This document shows, in pieces, positions 1 to 6,281 of a stretch of 6,984 nucleotides of DNA. Position numbers and translations under genes: made by a program. Under the pieces are notes generated by a model that had not been told where the DNA came from, did no database searches, and saw only the letters and a list, made by a program, of their open reading frames with translations. The DNA comes from Anaerolineae bacterium (GTDB lineage Bacteria > Chloroflexota > Anaerolineae > Anaerolineales > Anaerolineaceae), in the NCBI GenBank assembly GCA_016213455.1, contig JACRAG010000009.1:1-6984 (forward strand). The letters run 5' to 3'. Position 1 is the stretch's first letter; the number at the start of each line of letters is the position of its first letter.

Positions 1-7
1 GAGGCTG

Positions 8-79
8 CGAAGCAATCTCGCCCTGTATTTCCGCCAAAACGATCCGTTTATAAAGGAACAAGCGAGATTGCTTCGTCGC
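8..79. repeat. Interspersed inverted repeat, probably cut by the left window edge
   Basis: The arm CGAAGCAATCTCGC (8-21) is the exact reverse complement of GCGAGATTGCTTCG (62-75), giving a 14-bp perfect inverted repeat around a 40-base spacer. The right arm continues as TCGCAATGACA. The left arm reads TGCGAAGC where the right arm predicts TGCGACGAAGC, so the arms also match outward across a 3-base gap. From memory, the string GAGATTGCTTCGTCGCAATGACA-like is a common non-coding palindromic repeat in many environmental bacterial genomes; that is recall, not a search. It lies outside any gene and probably extends beyond position 1. Confidence 0.6.
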
Positions 80-148
80 AATGACATCCATGGCACAATA
101 TGGGAACATAAAACCAAGGTGCGCTCACCCTGAAAATTGCGTTATGGC

Positions 149-191
149 TTTTTCTCCCGATCCAAAGGCTGGGGCGGGCAGGGGGGGTGGT
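149..191 (-). repeat. Possible degenerate copy of the C-rich repeat seen near 6341-6462
   Basis: Read on the minus strand this block starts ACCACCCCCCCTGCCCGCCCC and ends GGGAGAAAA. The block at 6341-6374 starts CACCCACCCCTGCCCCGCCCC, and the one at 6436-6462 (minus strand) starts CACCACCCC and ends GGGAGAAAA. The TTTTCTCCC end is identical at 150-158 and 6436-6444, each preceded by ATG plus three bases. The similarity is short and C-rich, so chance or low complexity is possible. It lies between the left-edge repeat and the first promoter. Confidence 0.35.
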
Positions 192-255
192 CTTTCGGAC
201 GATGTGAAATCCCTGGTTGCACACTGTACCCGAACTCCCGTTTCCTTAAGGTTTC

Positions 256-264
256 TGATATAAT
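256..264 (+). promoter_or_regulatory. Extended -10 promoter for the phosphoribosyltransferase/ABC-F unit
   Basis: TGATATAAT matches the sigma70-type extended -10 consensus TGnTATAAT exactly. No good -35 hexamer lies 16-18 bases upstream (the 17-base position reads TCCCGT), which is usual for extended -10 promoters. Transcription would start near 271, leaving a leader of about 54 bases before the ATG at 325. Confidence 0.5.
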
Positions 265-282
265 TGCGACAGAACCTCTCTG

Positions 283-312
283 TTTCCCCTGCCGCATTGT
301 CGGGGGTTGAAA
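283..312 (+). other. Possible leader stem-loop next to the ribosome binding site
   Basis: TTTC (283-286) can pair with GAAA (309-312), CCC (287-289) with GGG (304-306), and CCG (292-294) with CGG (301-303), around the loop CATTGT. Two 2-base bulges (290-291 and 307-308) interrupt the stem. Its 3' end touches the AAAAGGA ribosome binding site, so it could affect initiation. The stem is imperfect and may be incidental. Confidence 0.3.
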
Positions 313-317
313 AAGGA
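311..317 (+). promoter_or_regulatory. Ribosome binding site that decides the first gene's start
   Basis: AAAAGGA lies 7 bases before the ATG at 325. The same reading frame is open back to a TTG at 307, but that TTG would place this purine-rich site inside the coding sequence and has only GTCGGGGG directly before it. The ATG at 325 is therefore the preferred start. Confidence 0.6.
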
Positions 318-324
318 ATGCCCC

Positions 325-834
325 ATGCGCCAAGAAGTGTTGACCTGGGAAGATGTTGACAAGCTGATCGATCACCTGATCCCGCAATTTGAAACCGAAT
401 TTGAAGCACTGGTTGTGATCACGCATGGCGGAATCATCCCCGGCGGCATTCTTTCCGAGGCGCTCAAAATCAATGACCTGTTCATCGCTTCGGTGGACTT
501 TCCCAACGAGCTGGATATGGAAAAGCAGCGCGAGAAGAACCGCCTGCTGGCCTGGCCCAAGTTCCTGCAGTTCCCGGATGAATCGCTGATCAACGGGCGG
601 CGCGTCCTGGTGGTGGATGACGTGTGGGGTTCGGGCCGCACCATGACGGCGGTTAAGAACCGCATCACCGGCATGGCGGGCATCGCCTCCACCTGTGTAC
701 TGCACTTCAATCCCTATCGCAGCCTGTTTGGCACGCTGCGCCCCGACTACTACGCCGCCGTCACCGACGCCCATATTGTCTATCCCTGGGAGATCAAGCG
801 CGGCCCCGAAGCGGTCCTGCTGCGAGATTTCTAG
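325..834 (+). CDS. Gpt-like purine phosphoribosyltransferase family protein
   Basis: A cytosolic enzyme of 169 residues, predicted to transfer a ribose-5-phosphate group from PRPP to a base, most likely a purine in salvage. The PRPP loop is clear at residues 94-106, VLVVDDVWGSGRT, with the acidic pair D98-D99. An N-terminal TWEDV, the segment THGGIIPGGIL (33-43) and a C-terminal YPWE motif resemble E. coli Gpt (xanthine-guanine phosphoribosyltransferase) and COG2236, and the length is close to Gpt's 152. Where Gpt has SRGG, this protein has THGG, so the usual Arg is His34. The start is the ATG at 325 after AAAAGGA; an in-frame TTG at 307 is less likely. The stop lies 3 bases before the ABC-F start, so the two are probably co-transcribed from the promoter at 256-264. 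The fold is sure; the substrate (xanthine, guanine, hypoxanthine or other) cannot be read from sequence alone. Confidence 0.85.
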   Translation: MRQEVLTWEDVDKLIDHLIPQFETEFEALVVITHGGIIPGGILSEALKINDLFIASVDFPNELDMEKQREKNRLLAWPKFLQFPDESLINGRRVLVVDDVWGSGRTMTAVKNRITGMAGIASTCVLHFNPYRSLFGTLRPDYYAAVTDAHIVYPWEIKRGPEAVLLRDF

Positions 835-837
835 TCT

Positions 838-2748
838 ATGCCGCTGCTCACTGCCACCGGGCTGGGTAAATCTTTCGGCTCGGTCGATATTTTCCTCAAT
901 GTTCATCTGTCCATACCCCACCGCGCCCGCATCGGGCTGGTGGGCGCCAACGGGGTGGGTAAAACCACCCTGCTGCGCGCGCTGACCGGGGAGGAGGAGC
1001 CTTCCACCGGCGAAGTGACGCTGGCGCGCGGCGTGCGCCTGGGCTACCTGCCGCAGCGCCCCAACCTGGACACCCCCCGCACCATCTGGGAAGAATGTTT
1101 GACGGCTTTTGCCGACCTTCTGGAGATGCAGGCCGAACTGGCGCGCATGGAGCGCGCGATGGGCGAGCGCCCCGACGACGAGGAACTGCTGGACAATTAT
1201 GGCAGGCTGCAGGCGCGCTTTGAGCACGGCGGCGGCTACACCTTCGAGGCGCGCATCCGCCAGACCCTGAGCGGCCTGGGCTTTTCCACTGCCGATTACA
1301 AGCGCCCGCTCAACCAGTCCTCGGGCGGGCAAAAGACGCGCGCCTTTTTGGCGCGCCTGCTGCTCAGCCAGCCCGACCTGCTGCTGTTGGACGAGCCGAC
1401 CAATCACCTGGACATTGAGGCGATTGAGTGGCTGGAGGGCTACCTGCGCGATTTCTCCGGTGGGGTGCTGATCGTTTCGCACGACCGCTACTTCCTCGAC
1501 CAGGTGGTGGATCACATCTGGGAGATGACCCCGGCGCTGGAAATTTATCCCGGCAACTATTCGGCCTACCTGCAGCAGCGCGAGGAGCGCTACCGCCGCA
1601 TCATGGCGGAATACGAACAGCAGCAGGCCTTCCTGGAAAAAGAGGATGAGTACATCCGGCGCAACATCGCCGGGCAGAACGTCAACCAGGCCAAAGGCCG
1701 CCTGACGCGCATGAAACGCCTGCTGGAAACCGCGCTGATCGCTCCTCCCATCCAGCCGCGCAGCCTGCGTTTTCGCCTCACGCCTTCTGCGCGCTCCGGC
1801 GACCTGGTGCTGCGCACCTACGGGCTGGCGGTGGGCTACCAGGACGAGCGGCGCGTGCTCTTCCGCGTGCCGGATTTGATCCTGCGGCGCGGCGAGTGCG
1901 CCGCGGTGATTGGTCCGAACGGCGCGGGCAAGACCACCTTCCTCAAGACCATCCTGGGGCAGATTCCGCCACTGCAGGGTGAAGCCGTGTTGGGGGCCAA
2001 CCTGGAGATCGGCTATTTTGCCCAGGCGCATGAGGGGCTGCGCCCCAACTTTACGTTGATGGACGAAATTGTGTCGGTGGCGCCGCAGATGCGCCAGGGC
2101 GAAATTCGCGATTACCTGGCCAAATTCCTGTTCACCGGCGACGACGTGTTCAAAACGGTCAGCCTGCTTTCGGGCGGCGAGCGCGGACGGCTGGCGCTGG
2201 CGATCCTCTCGCTCAGCAGCGCCAACCTGCTGCTGCTGGACGAGCCGACCAATCACCTCGATCTGCCCTCGCAGGAGGTGCTGCAGGCGGTGCTCTCCGG
2301 GTATGCCGGCACGGTGCTGCTGGTTTCGCACGACCGCTATCTGATCGACGGGCTGGCGACGCAGATCTGGGAGGTCCAGCCTGCGGATGGCAAGCTGCGC
2401 ATCTTCGAGGGCGCCTACAGCGCCTACAAGCAGGTGCTGGCGGCTGAAGAGGCTGCGCGCCTGGCAGCCCGCCAGAGTGAAGGCCCGGCGCAGCGCAGCG
2501 CCCGCCCGGAGGAGTCGCGCCCGCGCAGCGCGCGCAGCTCCAACCGCGAACGCGAACGCCAGGAGCGCATTCGCCGCCTGGAGGAAGCCATTGCCGCGCT
2601 GGAGGACGAACTGGCGGCGGTGGGGCGCGCGCTGGAAAATCCGCCCGCCGACCCGGCCAAAGTGCTGCGCCTAAGCCAATCCTACCAGCAGCTGCAGGAT
2701 GATCTGGACGCCGCTATGTCCGACTGGGCGGAATTGGTGGACGGGTAA
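838..2748 (+). CDS. ABC-F family ATP-binding protein (Uup/YdiF-like translation factor)
   Basis: This 636-residue soluble protein has two ATPase domains in tandem and no membrane segment, the hallmark of ABC-F proteins, which bind the ribosomal E site and act on stalled or slow translation. Domain 1 has Walker A GANGVGKTT (36-44), signature SSGGQ (161-165), Walker B LLLDEP with catalytic E186, and switch H215. Domain 2 has GPNGAGKTT (359-367), LSGGE (444-448), E469 and H498. A charged linker at about 225-310, with RRNIAGQNVNQAKGR (274-288), corresponds to the tRNA-interaction region. After a basic, low-complexity stretch (about 545-567), residues 568-636 form a predicted coiled coil as in Uup and YdiF. 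The first signature has Ser for the usual Leu. No clear Shine-Dalgarno precedes the ATG, so translation is probably coupled to the upstream gene. Length and C-terminal extension fit housekeeping ABC-Fs; a drug-resistance role cannot be excluded. No terminator is evident after the stop. Confidence 0.93.
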   Translation: MPLLTATGLGKSFGSVDIFLNVHLSIPHRARIGLVGANGVGKTTLLRALTGEEEPSTGEVTLARGVRLGYLPQRPNLDTPRTIWEECLTAFADLLEMQAELARMERAMGERPDDEELLDNYGRLQARFEHGGGYTFEARIRQTLSGLGFSTADYKRPLNQSSGGQKTRAFLARLLLSQPDLLLLDEPTNHLDIEAIEWLEGYLRDFSGGVLIVSHDRYFLDQVVDHIWEMTPALEIYPGNYSAYLQQREERYRRIMAEYEQQQAFLEKEDEYIRRNIAGQNVNQAKGRLTRMKRLLETALIAPPIQPRSLRFRLTPSARSGDLVLRTYGLAVGYQDERRVLFRVPDLILRRGECAAVIGPNGAGKTTFLKTILGQIPPLQGEAVLGANLEIGYFAQAHEGLRPNFTLMDEIVSVAPQMRQGEIRDYLAKFLFTGDDVFKTVSLLSGGERGRLALAILSLSSANLLLLDEPTNHLDLPSQEVLQAVLSGYAGTVLLVSHDRYLIDGLATQIWEVQPADGKLRIFEGAYSAYKQVLAAEEAARLAARQSEGPAQRSARPEESRPRSARSSNRERERQERIRRLEEAIAALEDELAAVGRALENPPADPAKVLRLSQSYQQLQDDLDAAMSDWAELVDG

Positions 2749-2774
2749 AATTCAGCCTCCTAATTTTTTTTCTG

Positions 2775-2780
2775 TATAAT
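2775..2780 (+). promoter_or_regulatory. -10 box upstream of the membrane protein gene
   Basis: A perfect TATAAT follows a T-rich run (2763-2771), with TTCAGC (2751-2756) as a weak -35 candidate at 18 bases. The TG before it lies one base too close for a true extended -10. Transcription would start near 2787, about 90 bases before the ATG. It supports a promoter separate from the ABC-F unit. Confidence 0.4.
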
Positions 2781-2789
2781 TAATTCAGC

Positions 2790-2821
2790 GGTGGAAAGGG
2801 TCGGGGACGAAAATTTCCATC
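2790..2821 (+). other. Possible leader stem-loop of the membrane protein gene
   Basis: GGTGGAAA (2790-2797) can pair with TTTCCATC (2814-2821), eight base pairs including one G-U, around a 16-base loop. It would sit at the 5' end of the transcript. No T-run directly follows, so it is not an obvious terminator. The stem is modest and could be incidental. Confidence 0.25.
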
Positions 2822-2875
2822 CGCGTGTTCCTTTTTATGATCCTGTCAATTGAATAGCTGATCTGGAGGGGATGG

Positions 2876-4126
2876 ATGATTCAACGGACTGCCCAACTGA
2901 CTTTGCCTGTGGGTGCCTCGGACGCGCGCCAGCGCCTAGATGATGTTTTTCTGCAAGCCGGTTTCCGCAGGGAGGTGGGATTGGACCGTACCGAGGCCTG
3001 CTATTCACGCGGCAGCAAGCTGAACACAGCTTTTACTCTTAAGGCGGCGAACTGGTATGTGAAAGCCCGGGCGCAATTGCAGCCGGAGACAGAGCAAAGC
3101 ACAGGCATCGCAGTGGATTTTCAAGTTTCCACCGCCGGTCAGGTGGTGATGCCCTCCGAGCAGGCTTACTGGGATGCCGAAGTGCAGGCGCTGCGCGAGG
3201 GCATTGAGAACGGTCAATATGTGCGCCCGGATGCACAGGATTTTGCCAATAAAGCCAACCGTTCGGGCCTGTTGTTCTTTTTATTGGTGGCACTGGGTAT
3301 GCTCGCCGGCAGCCTGGTGGCGGTGATCACCACTGGACGCCCGGGGAGCGCCTTCGTTGGACTTTTTCTGGGCGGCACGTTGGGCGGCGCAGTGGGGCGG
3401 TTCTTTTCACAAAAAAGTCAAAAAAACATGCCGTCTGCGCCAGTTTTGCCCGCCCAACCCATTCAATCCACATTCAACAGTGATGTGCGCGGCTGGGGCG
3501 TGTGGTTGATGATCACGGGCGTGATGTCGCTGATCGCCAGCGCGGAGATGAGCAGCTCCTGGGGTGTGATGTTGATTGTGTTGGGGGCAGGCTCGTTTGT
3601 CTTCCGCACGCCGGCGCTGTATGTGATCTATGGCTGCACCCTGCTTTGGGCGGCTATACAAAATGCGCTGATGAGCGGCGATGGCATGTGGATGGCTTTC
3701 TCCTTGCTGCAGGTTTTCCTTTCTGTGCGGGTGTTCATGCAGTTCCGCCGTTTCAACCGGGCTTACCAGGCTGGCGTCAAAGCGGCTGCCGGCGGTGAAG
3801 CCGGCGCTGAAACGGTGGAATCACTGCAGCCCGACCCCTATGCGGGTTTTCTGCCCTGGATCAGCCTGGCGCTGGGTTTCTTCAGCCTGCTTGGGTTTGG
3901 CGCGGTCTTTATTGCTACAATCCTGCTTCCAGAAGGAAGCCCAACCGCTCAACTGGATTACCTGTTTGAGTTGATGATTAACTTGGGCCTGCTGGGCTTC
4001 ACCGCCGGGCTGGGTTCACTGCTTTCCCGCCACCGCTTCAAGGGCGCATCCATCGCCGGGTTGATTCTAGGCGGATTGGTCGTTTTGATCGATGTGCTCT
4101 TAATGGTGTTGGTTCTGCTGGGATAA
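2876..4126 (+). CDS. Conserved-type multi-pass membrane protein, function unknown
   Basis: I do not recognise this 416-residue protein. Residues 1-130 look soluble, with alternating strands and a YSRGSK-type segment (43-48), and have no signal peptide, so this part is probably cytoplasmic. About nine hydrophobic segments follow, at roughly 132-153, 157-177, 205-223, 227-243, 246-263, 269-288, 325-351, 363-383 and 391-415. Loops at 178-204 and 289-324 are polar; the second holds FRRFNRAYQ and an Ala/Gly/Glu-rich stretch. The Gly-rich pair 157-175 (GLFLGGTLGGAVG) and the C-terminal half, with SLALGFFSLLGFG and ASIAGLILGG, recall small-membrane-protein families such as DUF4190, but this is only a resemblance. 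The start at ATG 2876 has GGAGGG (2865-2870) five bases upstream; an ATG at 2872 is out of frame. It appears to be transcribed alone. No catalytic motif is visible, so no role is assigned. Confidence 0.85.
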   Translation: MIQRTAQLTLPVGASDARQRLDDVFLQAGFRREVGLDRTEACYSRGSKLNTAFTLKAANWYVKARAQLQPETEQSTGIAVDFQVSTAGQVVMPSEQAYWDAEVQALREGIENGQYVRPDAQDFANKANRSGLLFFLLVALGMLAGSLVAVITTGRPGSAFVGLFLGGTLGGAVGRFFSQKSQKNMPSAPVLPAQPIQSTFNSDVRGWGVWLMITGVMSLIASAEMSSSWGVMLIVLGAGSFVFRTPALYVIYGCTLLWAAIQNALMSGDGMWMAFSLLQVFLSVRVFMQFRRFNRAYQAGVKAAAGGEAGAETVESLQPDPYAGFLPWISLALGFFSLLGFGAVFIATILLPEGSPTAQLDYLFELMINLGLLGFTAGLGSLLSRHRFKGASIAGLILGGLVVLIDVLLMVLVLLG

Positions 4127-4193
4127 GCGTCCGGAGAATCTACGAAACAGTTGGGGCGTTTGACTCAGCAGGCGCGGCGGCGCAGCATCCCCA

Positions 4194-4203
4194 CATAATT
4201 ATG
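4194..4203. other. Short AT-rich palindrome in the 4127-4406 gap
   Basis: CATAATTATG is a perfect 10-base palindrome about 130 bases upstream of the proposed -10 box at 4332. It could be an operator half or part of an AT-rich upstream site, but a palindrome of this length is also expected by chance. Confidence 0.2.
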
Positions 4204-4272
4204 GGCACCGTTTGCAGAAGCCGTAACCAGTTATCTTTCCCGGGGTTGAACCTCTTCGGAACCTGGATCACC

Positions 4273-4310
4273 GCGCGCCGATAGTACCCATTTGGGTAAT
4301 ACCGGCGCGC
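4273..4310. promoter_or_regulatory. 38-base dyad, candidate operator of the DUF4914 gene
   Basis: GCGCGCCG (4273-4280) pairs with CGGCGCGC (4303-4310), and inside these TACCCA (4285-4290) pairs with TGGGTA (4293-4298). The two 18-base arms match at 16 positions around a 2-base centre. The dyad spans about -71 to -34 relative to the start expected from the -10 box at 4332-4337, the usual place for an activator or repressor site. No T-run follows either arm, so a terminator is unlikely. A mobile palindromic repeat is the alternative. Confidence 0.45.
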
Positions 4311-4328
4311 AGGCTGCCTGGATCGAAG

Positions 4329-4337
4329 TGTTATAAT
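4329..4337 (+). promoter_or_regulatory. Extended -10 promoter of the DUF4914 gene
   Basis: TGTTATAAT is an exact match to TGnTATAAT. The 17-base -35 position reads GCAGGC, a poor match, and overlaps the edge of the dyad at 4273-4310, which suggests activator dependence or extended -10 recognition. Transcription would start near 4344, about 63 bases before the ATG at 4407. Confidence 0.5.
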
Positions 4338-4349
4338 TTTATCGAGTAT

Positions 4350-4374
4350 CTGTCCGAAAACTTTTTCCGGACAG
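4350..4374 (+). promoter_or_regulatory. Leader hairpin before the DUF4914 gene
   Basis: CTGTCCG (4350-4356) is the exact reverse complement of CGGACAG (4368-4374). The adjoining A-tract (4357-4359) can pair with T's at 4364-4366 if C4367 bulges, giving about ten pairs. The hairpin would form near the 5' end of the transcript and ends 19 bases before the GGGAGG ribosome binding site. It may stabilise the message or act in control; it lacks the trailing U-run of a terminator. Confidence 0.45.
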
Positions 4375-4406
4375 GTGCGGATCAAGTCGCCCCGGGAGGG
4401 CTTATC

Positions 4407-6275
4407 ATGGATTGGGAAACGTTAAATTTACCGGAAGAGGCCAAATCCATTCTCCGCGCAGCGCCACGGGTGTTGTTCCCGAGCACGGAGCATGAAATGG
4501 TCGATCTTGCCTGCGGCGGGCCGCAGAGCAACGCGTACGAAGTGGTTTACGACGTGCCTGGCAAAGGCAAAGTGGTGGAGGCGAGCGTGGCGCGCGTGCG
4601 CAACGGTGTATCCGCCAATTACCCCGAGGCCTATATGCGACGGCGCGACCCCGACTGCCTGGTGGTGGGGGATGATCTCCCTTCCGACAAGCCCCGATAT
4701 GCGGATCGATACGGCGAATCCTTTGCTGGTCTGCGCCAGCAAACCTTTGACTGGTTAAAAAATCAGGAGCTGGCCGTATTTGCGTTTAACGCCGGTGCAG
4801 ATGAAATCGGCCTGACCGCCCTGGCGATTTGCCCGGCTAACGCGGGCTTTTTTGCCCTGGGGCTGGCCATGCTGCAGGGCATGATCCCCCCGGAGGAGAT
4901 TCCCGCCGATTTCACCCCGCGCGCGGTGATCTACATCGCTCCGATTTTCCGCCACACGCACTTTAACGGGCGGCAGGTGGTGGTGCACAACCGCCGCGAA
5001 CAGGTGTATGAGCTGTTCTCCTTCAACCTTTACCCCGGCCCGAGCGCCAAAAAAGGCGTGTATGGCATGCTGCTCAACCTGGGCGAGCAGGAAGGCTGGA
5101 CGACAGCGCACTGCTCGGCGGTGCGTGTGGTCACCCCTTACGATAATGAAGTGACCATGATGCACGAAGGCGCCAGCGGCGGCGGCAAGAGCGAAATGCT
5201 GGAACAGGCGCACCGCGCCCCCGACGGTCGCTGGCTGTTGGGGATCAACACGGTCAACGGGGAAGAGCGCTACCTGCAAATTCCGCGCGCCTGCGAGCTG
5301 CGCCCGGTGACGGACGATATGGCCCTGTGCCACCCCGGCATTCAATCCAACCACGGAAAACTGCGCCTGCAGGACGCCGAAAACGCCTGGTTTGTGCGCG
5401 TCAACCACATCAACCACTACGGCACCGATCCCTTCCTGGAGAGCCTGACCGCTCAACCGAGCAATCCGCTGTTGTTCCTCAATATCGACGCGGTGCCATC
5501 GGCGCGCGCACTGATCTGGGAGCATGTGGAAGACCGCCCTGGCAAGCCCTGCCCCAATCCGCGCGTGATCATCCCGCGCAAGATTGTGCCGGAGATCATC
5601 GACGCCCCGGTCTCGGTGGATATTCGCAGCTTTGGCGTGCGCACCCCGCCCTGCACCAAAGATGCGCCCACCTACGGCATCATCGGCATGTTCCACATTT
5701 TGCCGCCGGCGCTGGCCTGGCTGTGGCGCTTGGTGGCGCCGCGCGGACATGACAATCCCTCGATCGTGGATGAAGAGGGCATGAGCAGCGAGGGCGTGGG
5801 TTCCTACTGGCCGTTTGCCAGCGGACTGCGCACCCGCCACGCCGATATCCTGCTCGACCAGTTTGTGACTTACCGGCGCATGCGCCACATCCTGGTTCCC
5901 AACCAGTACATCGGCGCGTGGAAAGTCGGCTTCATGGCGCAGTGGATCACGCGCGAATACCTGGCGCGGCGCGGCAACGCGCGCTTCCGCAGCGCACAAA
6001 TTCGCCCGGCGCGCTGCTCGCTGCTGGGATATGCCATGCACCAGATGCAGGTGGAGGGCCAGCAGATTGCGCGCTGGTTCCTGCAGGTGGATACGCAGCC
6101 CGAAGTGGGTGTGGAAGGTTATGACAAAGGCGCCGAGCAGATCCGCGGCTTCTTCAAGCAGACGCTGCAGCCTTACCTGACCGCCGACCTGTCGCCGTTG
6201 GCGCGGCAGATCATTCAGTGCTGCCTGGACGATGGCAGCCTGGAAGATTATGAAGCATTCATCAGCGTGGAATAG
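4407..6275 (+). CDS. DUF4914-type P-loop protein, PEP carboxykinase-like
   Basis: The overall sequence and the HEGASGGGKSEM motif match what I recall of DUF4914, whose function is not known to me; 622 residues is the usual size. A Walker A P-loop, GASGGGKS, lies at 255-262. Aligned by eye with E. coli ATP-dependent PEP carboxykinase, it shares, in order, RRRDPD (78-83, versus GRSPKD), KKG (215-217, K213 region), HCSA (235-238, H232), the P-loop (K261, versus K254), R331-V (R333 region), FLNIDA (357-362, versus FLTADA) and LVPNQYIGAWK (496-506, versus LVNTGWNGTGK). In PEPCK these bind metal, nucleotide and substrate. The link to PEPCK is my inference; the DD motif (303-304) is further from the P-loop than in PEPCK, so the substrate may differ. 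The protein is soluble. ATG 4407 has GGGAGG (4394-4399) seven bases upstream. It appears to be monocistronic, with its own promoter, a candidate operator and a strong terminator. Confidence 0.75.
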   Translation: MDWETLNLPEEAKSILRAAPRVLFPSTEHEMVDLACGGPQSNAYEVVYDVPGKGKVVEASVARVRNGVSANYPEAYMRRRDPDCLVVGDDLPSDKPRYADRYGESFAGLRQQTFDWLKNQELAVFAFNAGADEIGLTALAICPANAGFFALGLAMLQGMIPPEEIPADFTPRAVIYIAPIFRHTHFNGRQVVVHNRREQVYELFSFNLYPGPSAKKGVYGMLLNLGEQEGWTTAHCSAVRVVTPYDNEVTMMHEGASGGGKSEMLEQAHRAPDGRWLLGINTVNGEERYLQIPRACELRPVTDDMALCHPGIQSNHGKLRLQDAENAWFVRVNHINHYGTDPFLESLTAQPSNPLLFLNIDAVPSARALIWEHVEDRPGKPCPNPRVIIPRKIVPEIIDAPVSVDIRSFGVRTPPCTKDAPTYGIIGMFHILPPALAWLWRLVAPRGHDNPSIVDEEGMSSEGVGSYWPFASGLRTRHADILLDQFVTYRRMRHILVPNQYIGAWKVGFMAQWITREYLARRGNARFRSAQIRPARCSLLGYAMHQMQVEGQQIARWFLQVDTQPEVGVEGYDKGAEQIRGFFKQTLQPYLTADLSPLARQIIQCCLDDGSLEDYEAFISVE

Positions 6276-6281
6276 ATGAGC

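Noticed and set aside
81..263. A 60-codon plus-strand frame in the left non-coding region.
   Set aside because: It begins in the repeat, crosses the C/G-rich repeat block, overlaps the promoter and has no ribosome binding site or family resemblance.
307..324. A TTG start adding six residues to the phosphoribosyltransferase.
   Set aside because: It would put the good AAAAGGA site inside the gene; the ATG at 325 has correct spacing.
142..2331. A 729-codon open frame on the minus strand.
   Set aside because: It lies opposite the ABC-F and phosphoribosyltransferase genes, whose domain motifs are unmistakable. Its translation is rich in Arg, Gln, His and Ala with no recognisable domain, typical of antisense frames of GC-rich genes.
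2731..2772. A possible terminator after the ABC-F gene (GAATT/AATTC with a following T-run).
   Set aside because: The stem is only five AT-rich pairs with a long loop, and other sequence separates it from the T-run, which is better explained as part of the next promoter region.
4140..4385. An 81-codon minus-strand frame in the gap before the DUF4914 gene.
   Set aside because: It starts with TTG, has no clear ribosome binding site, and covers the promoter, dyad and hairpin of the neighbouring gene; no domain is visible.
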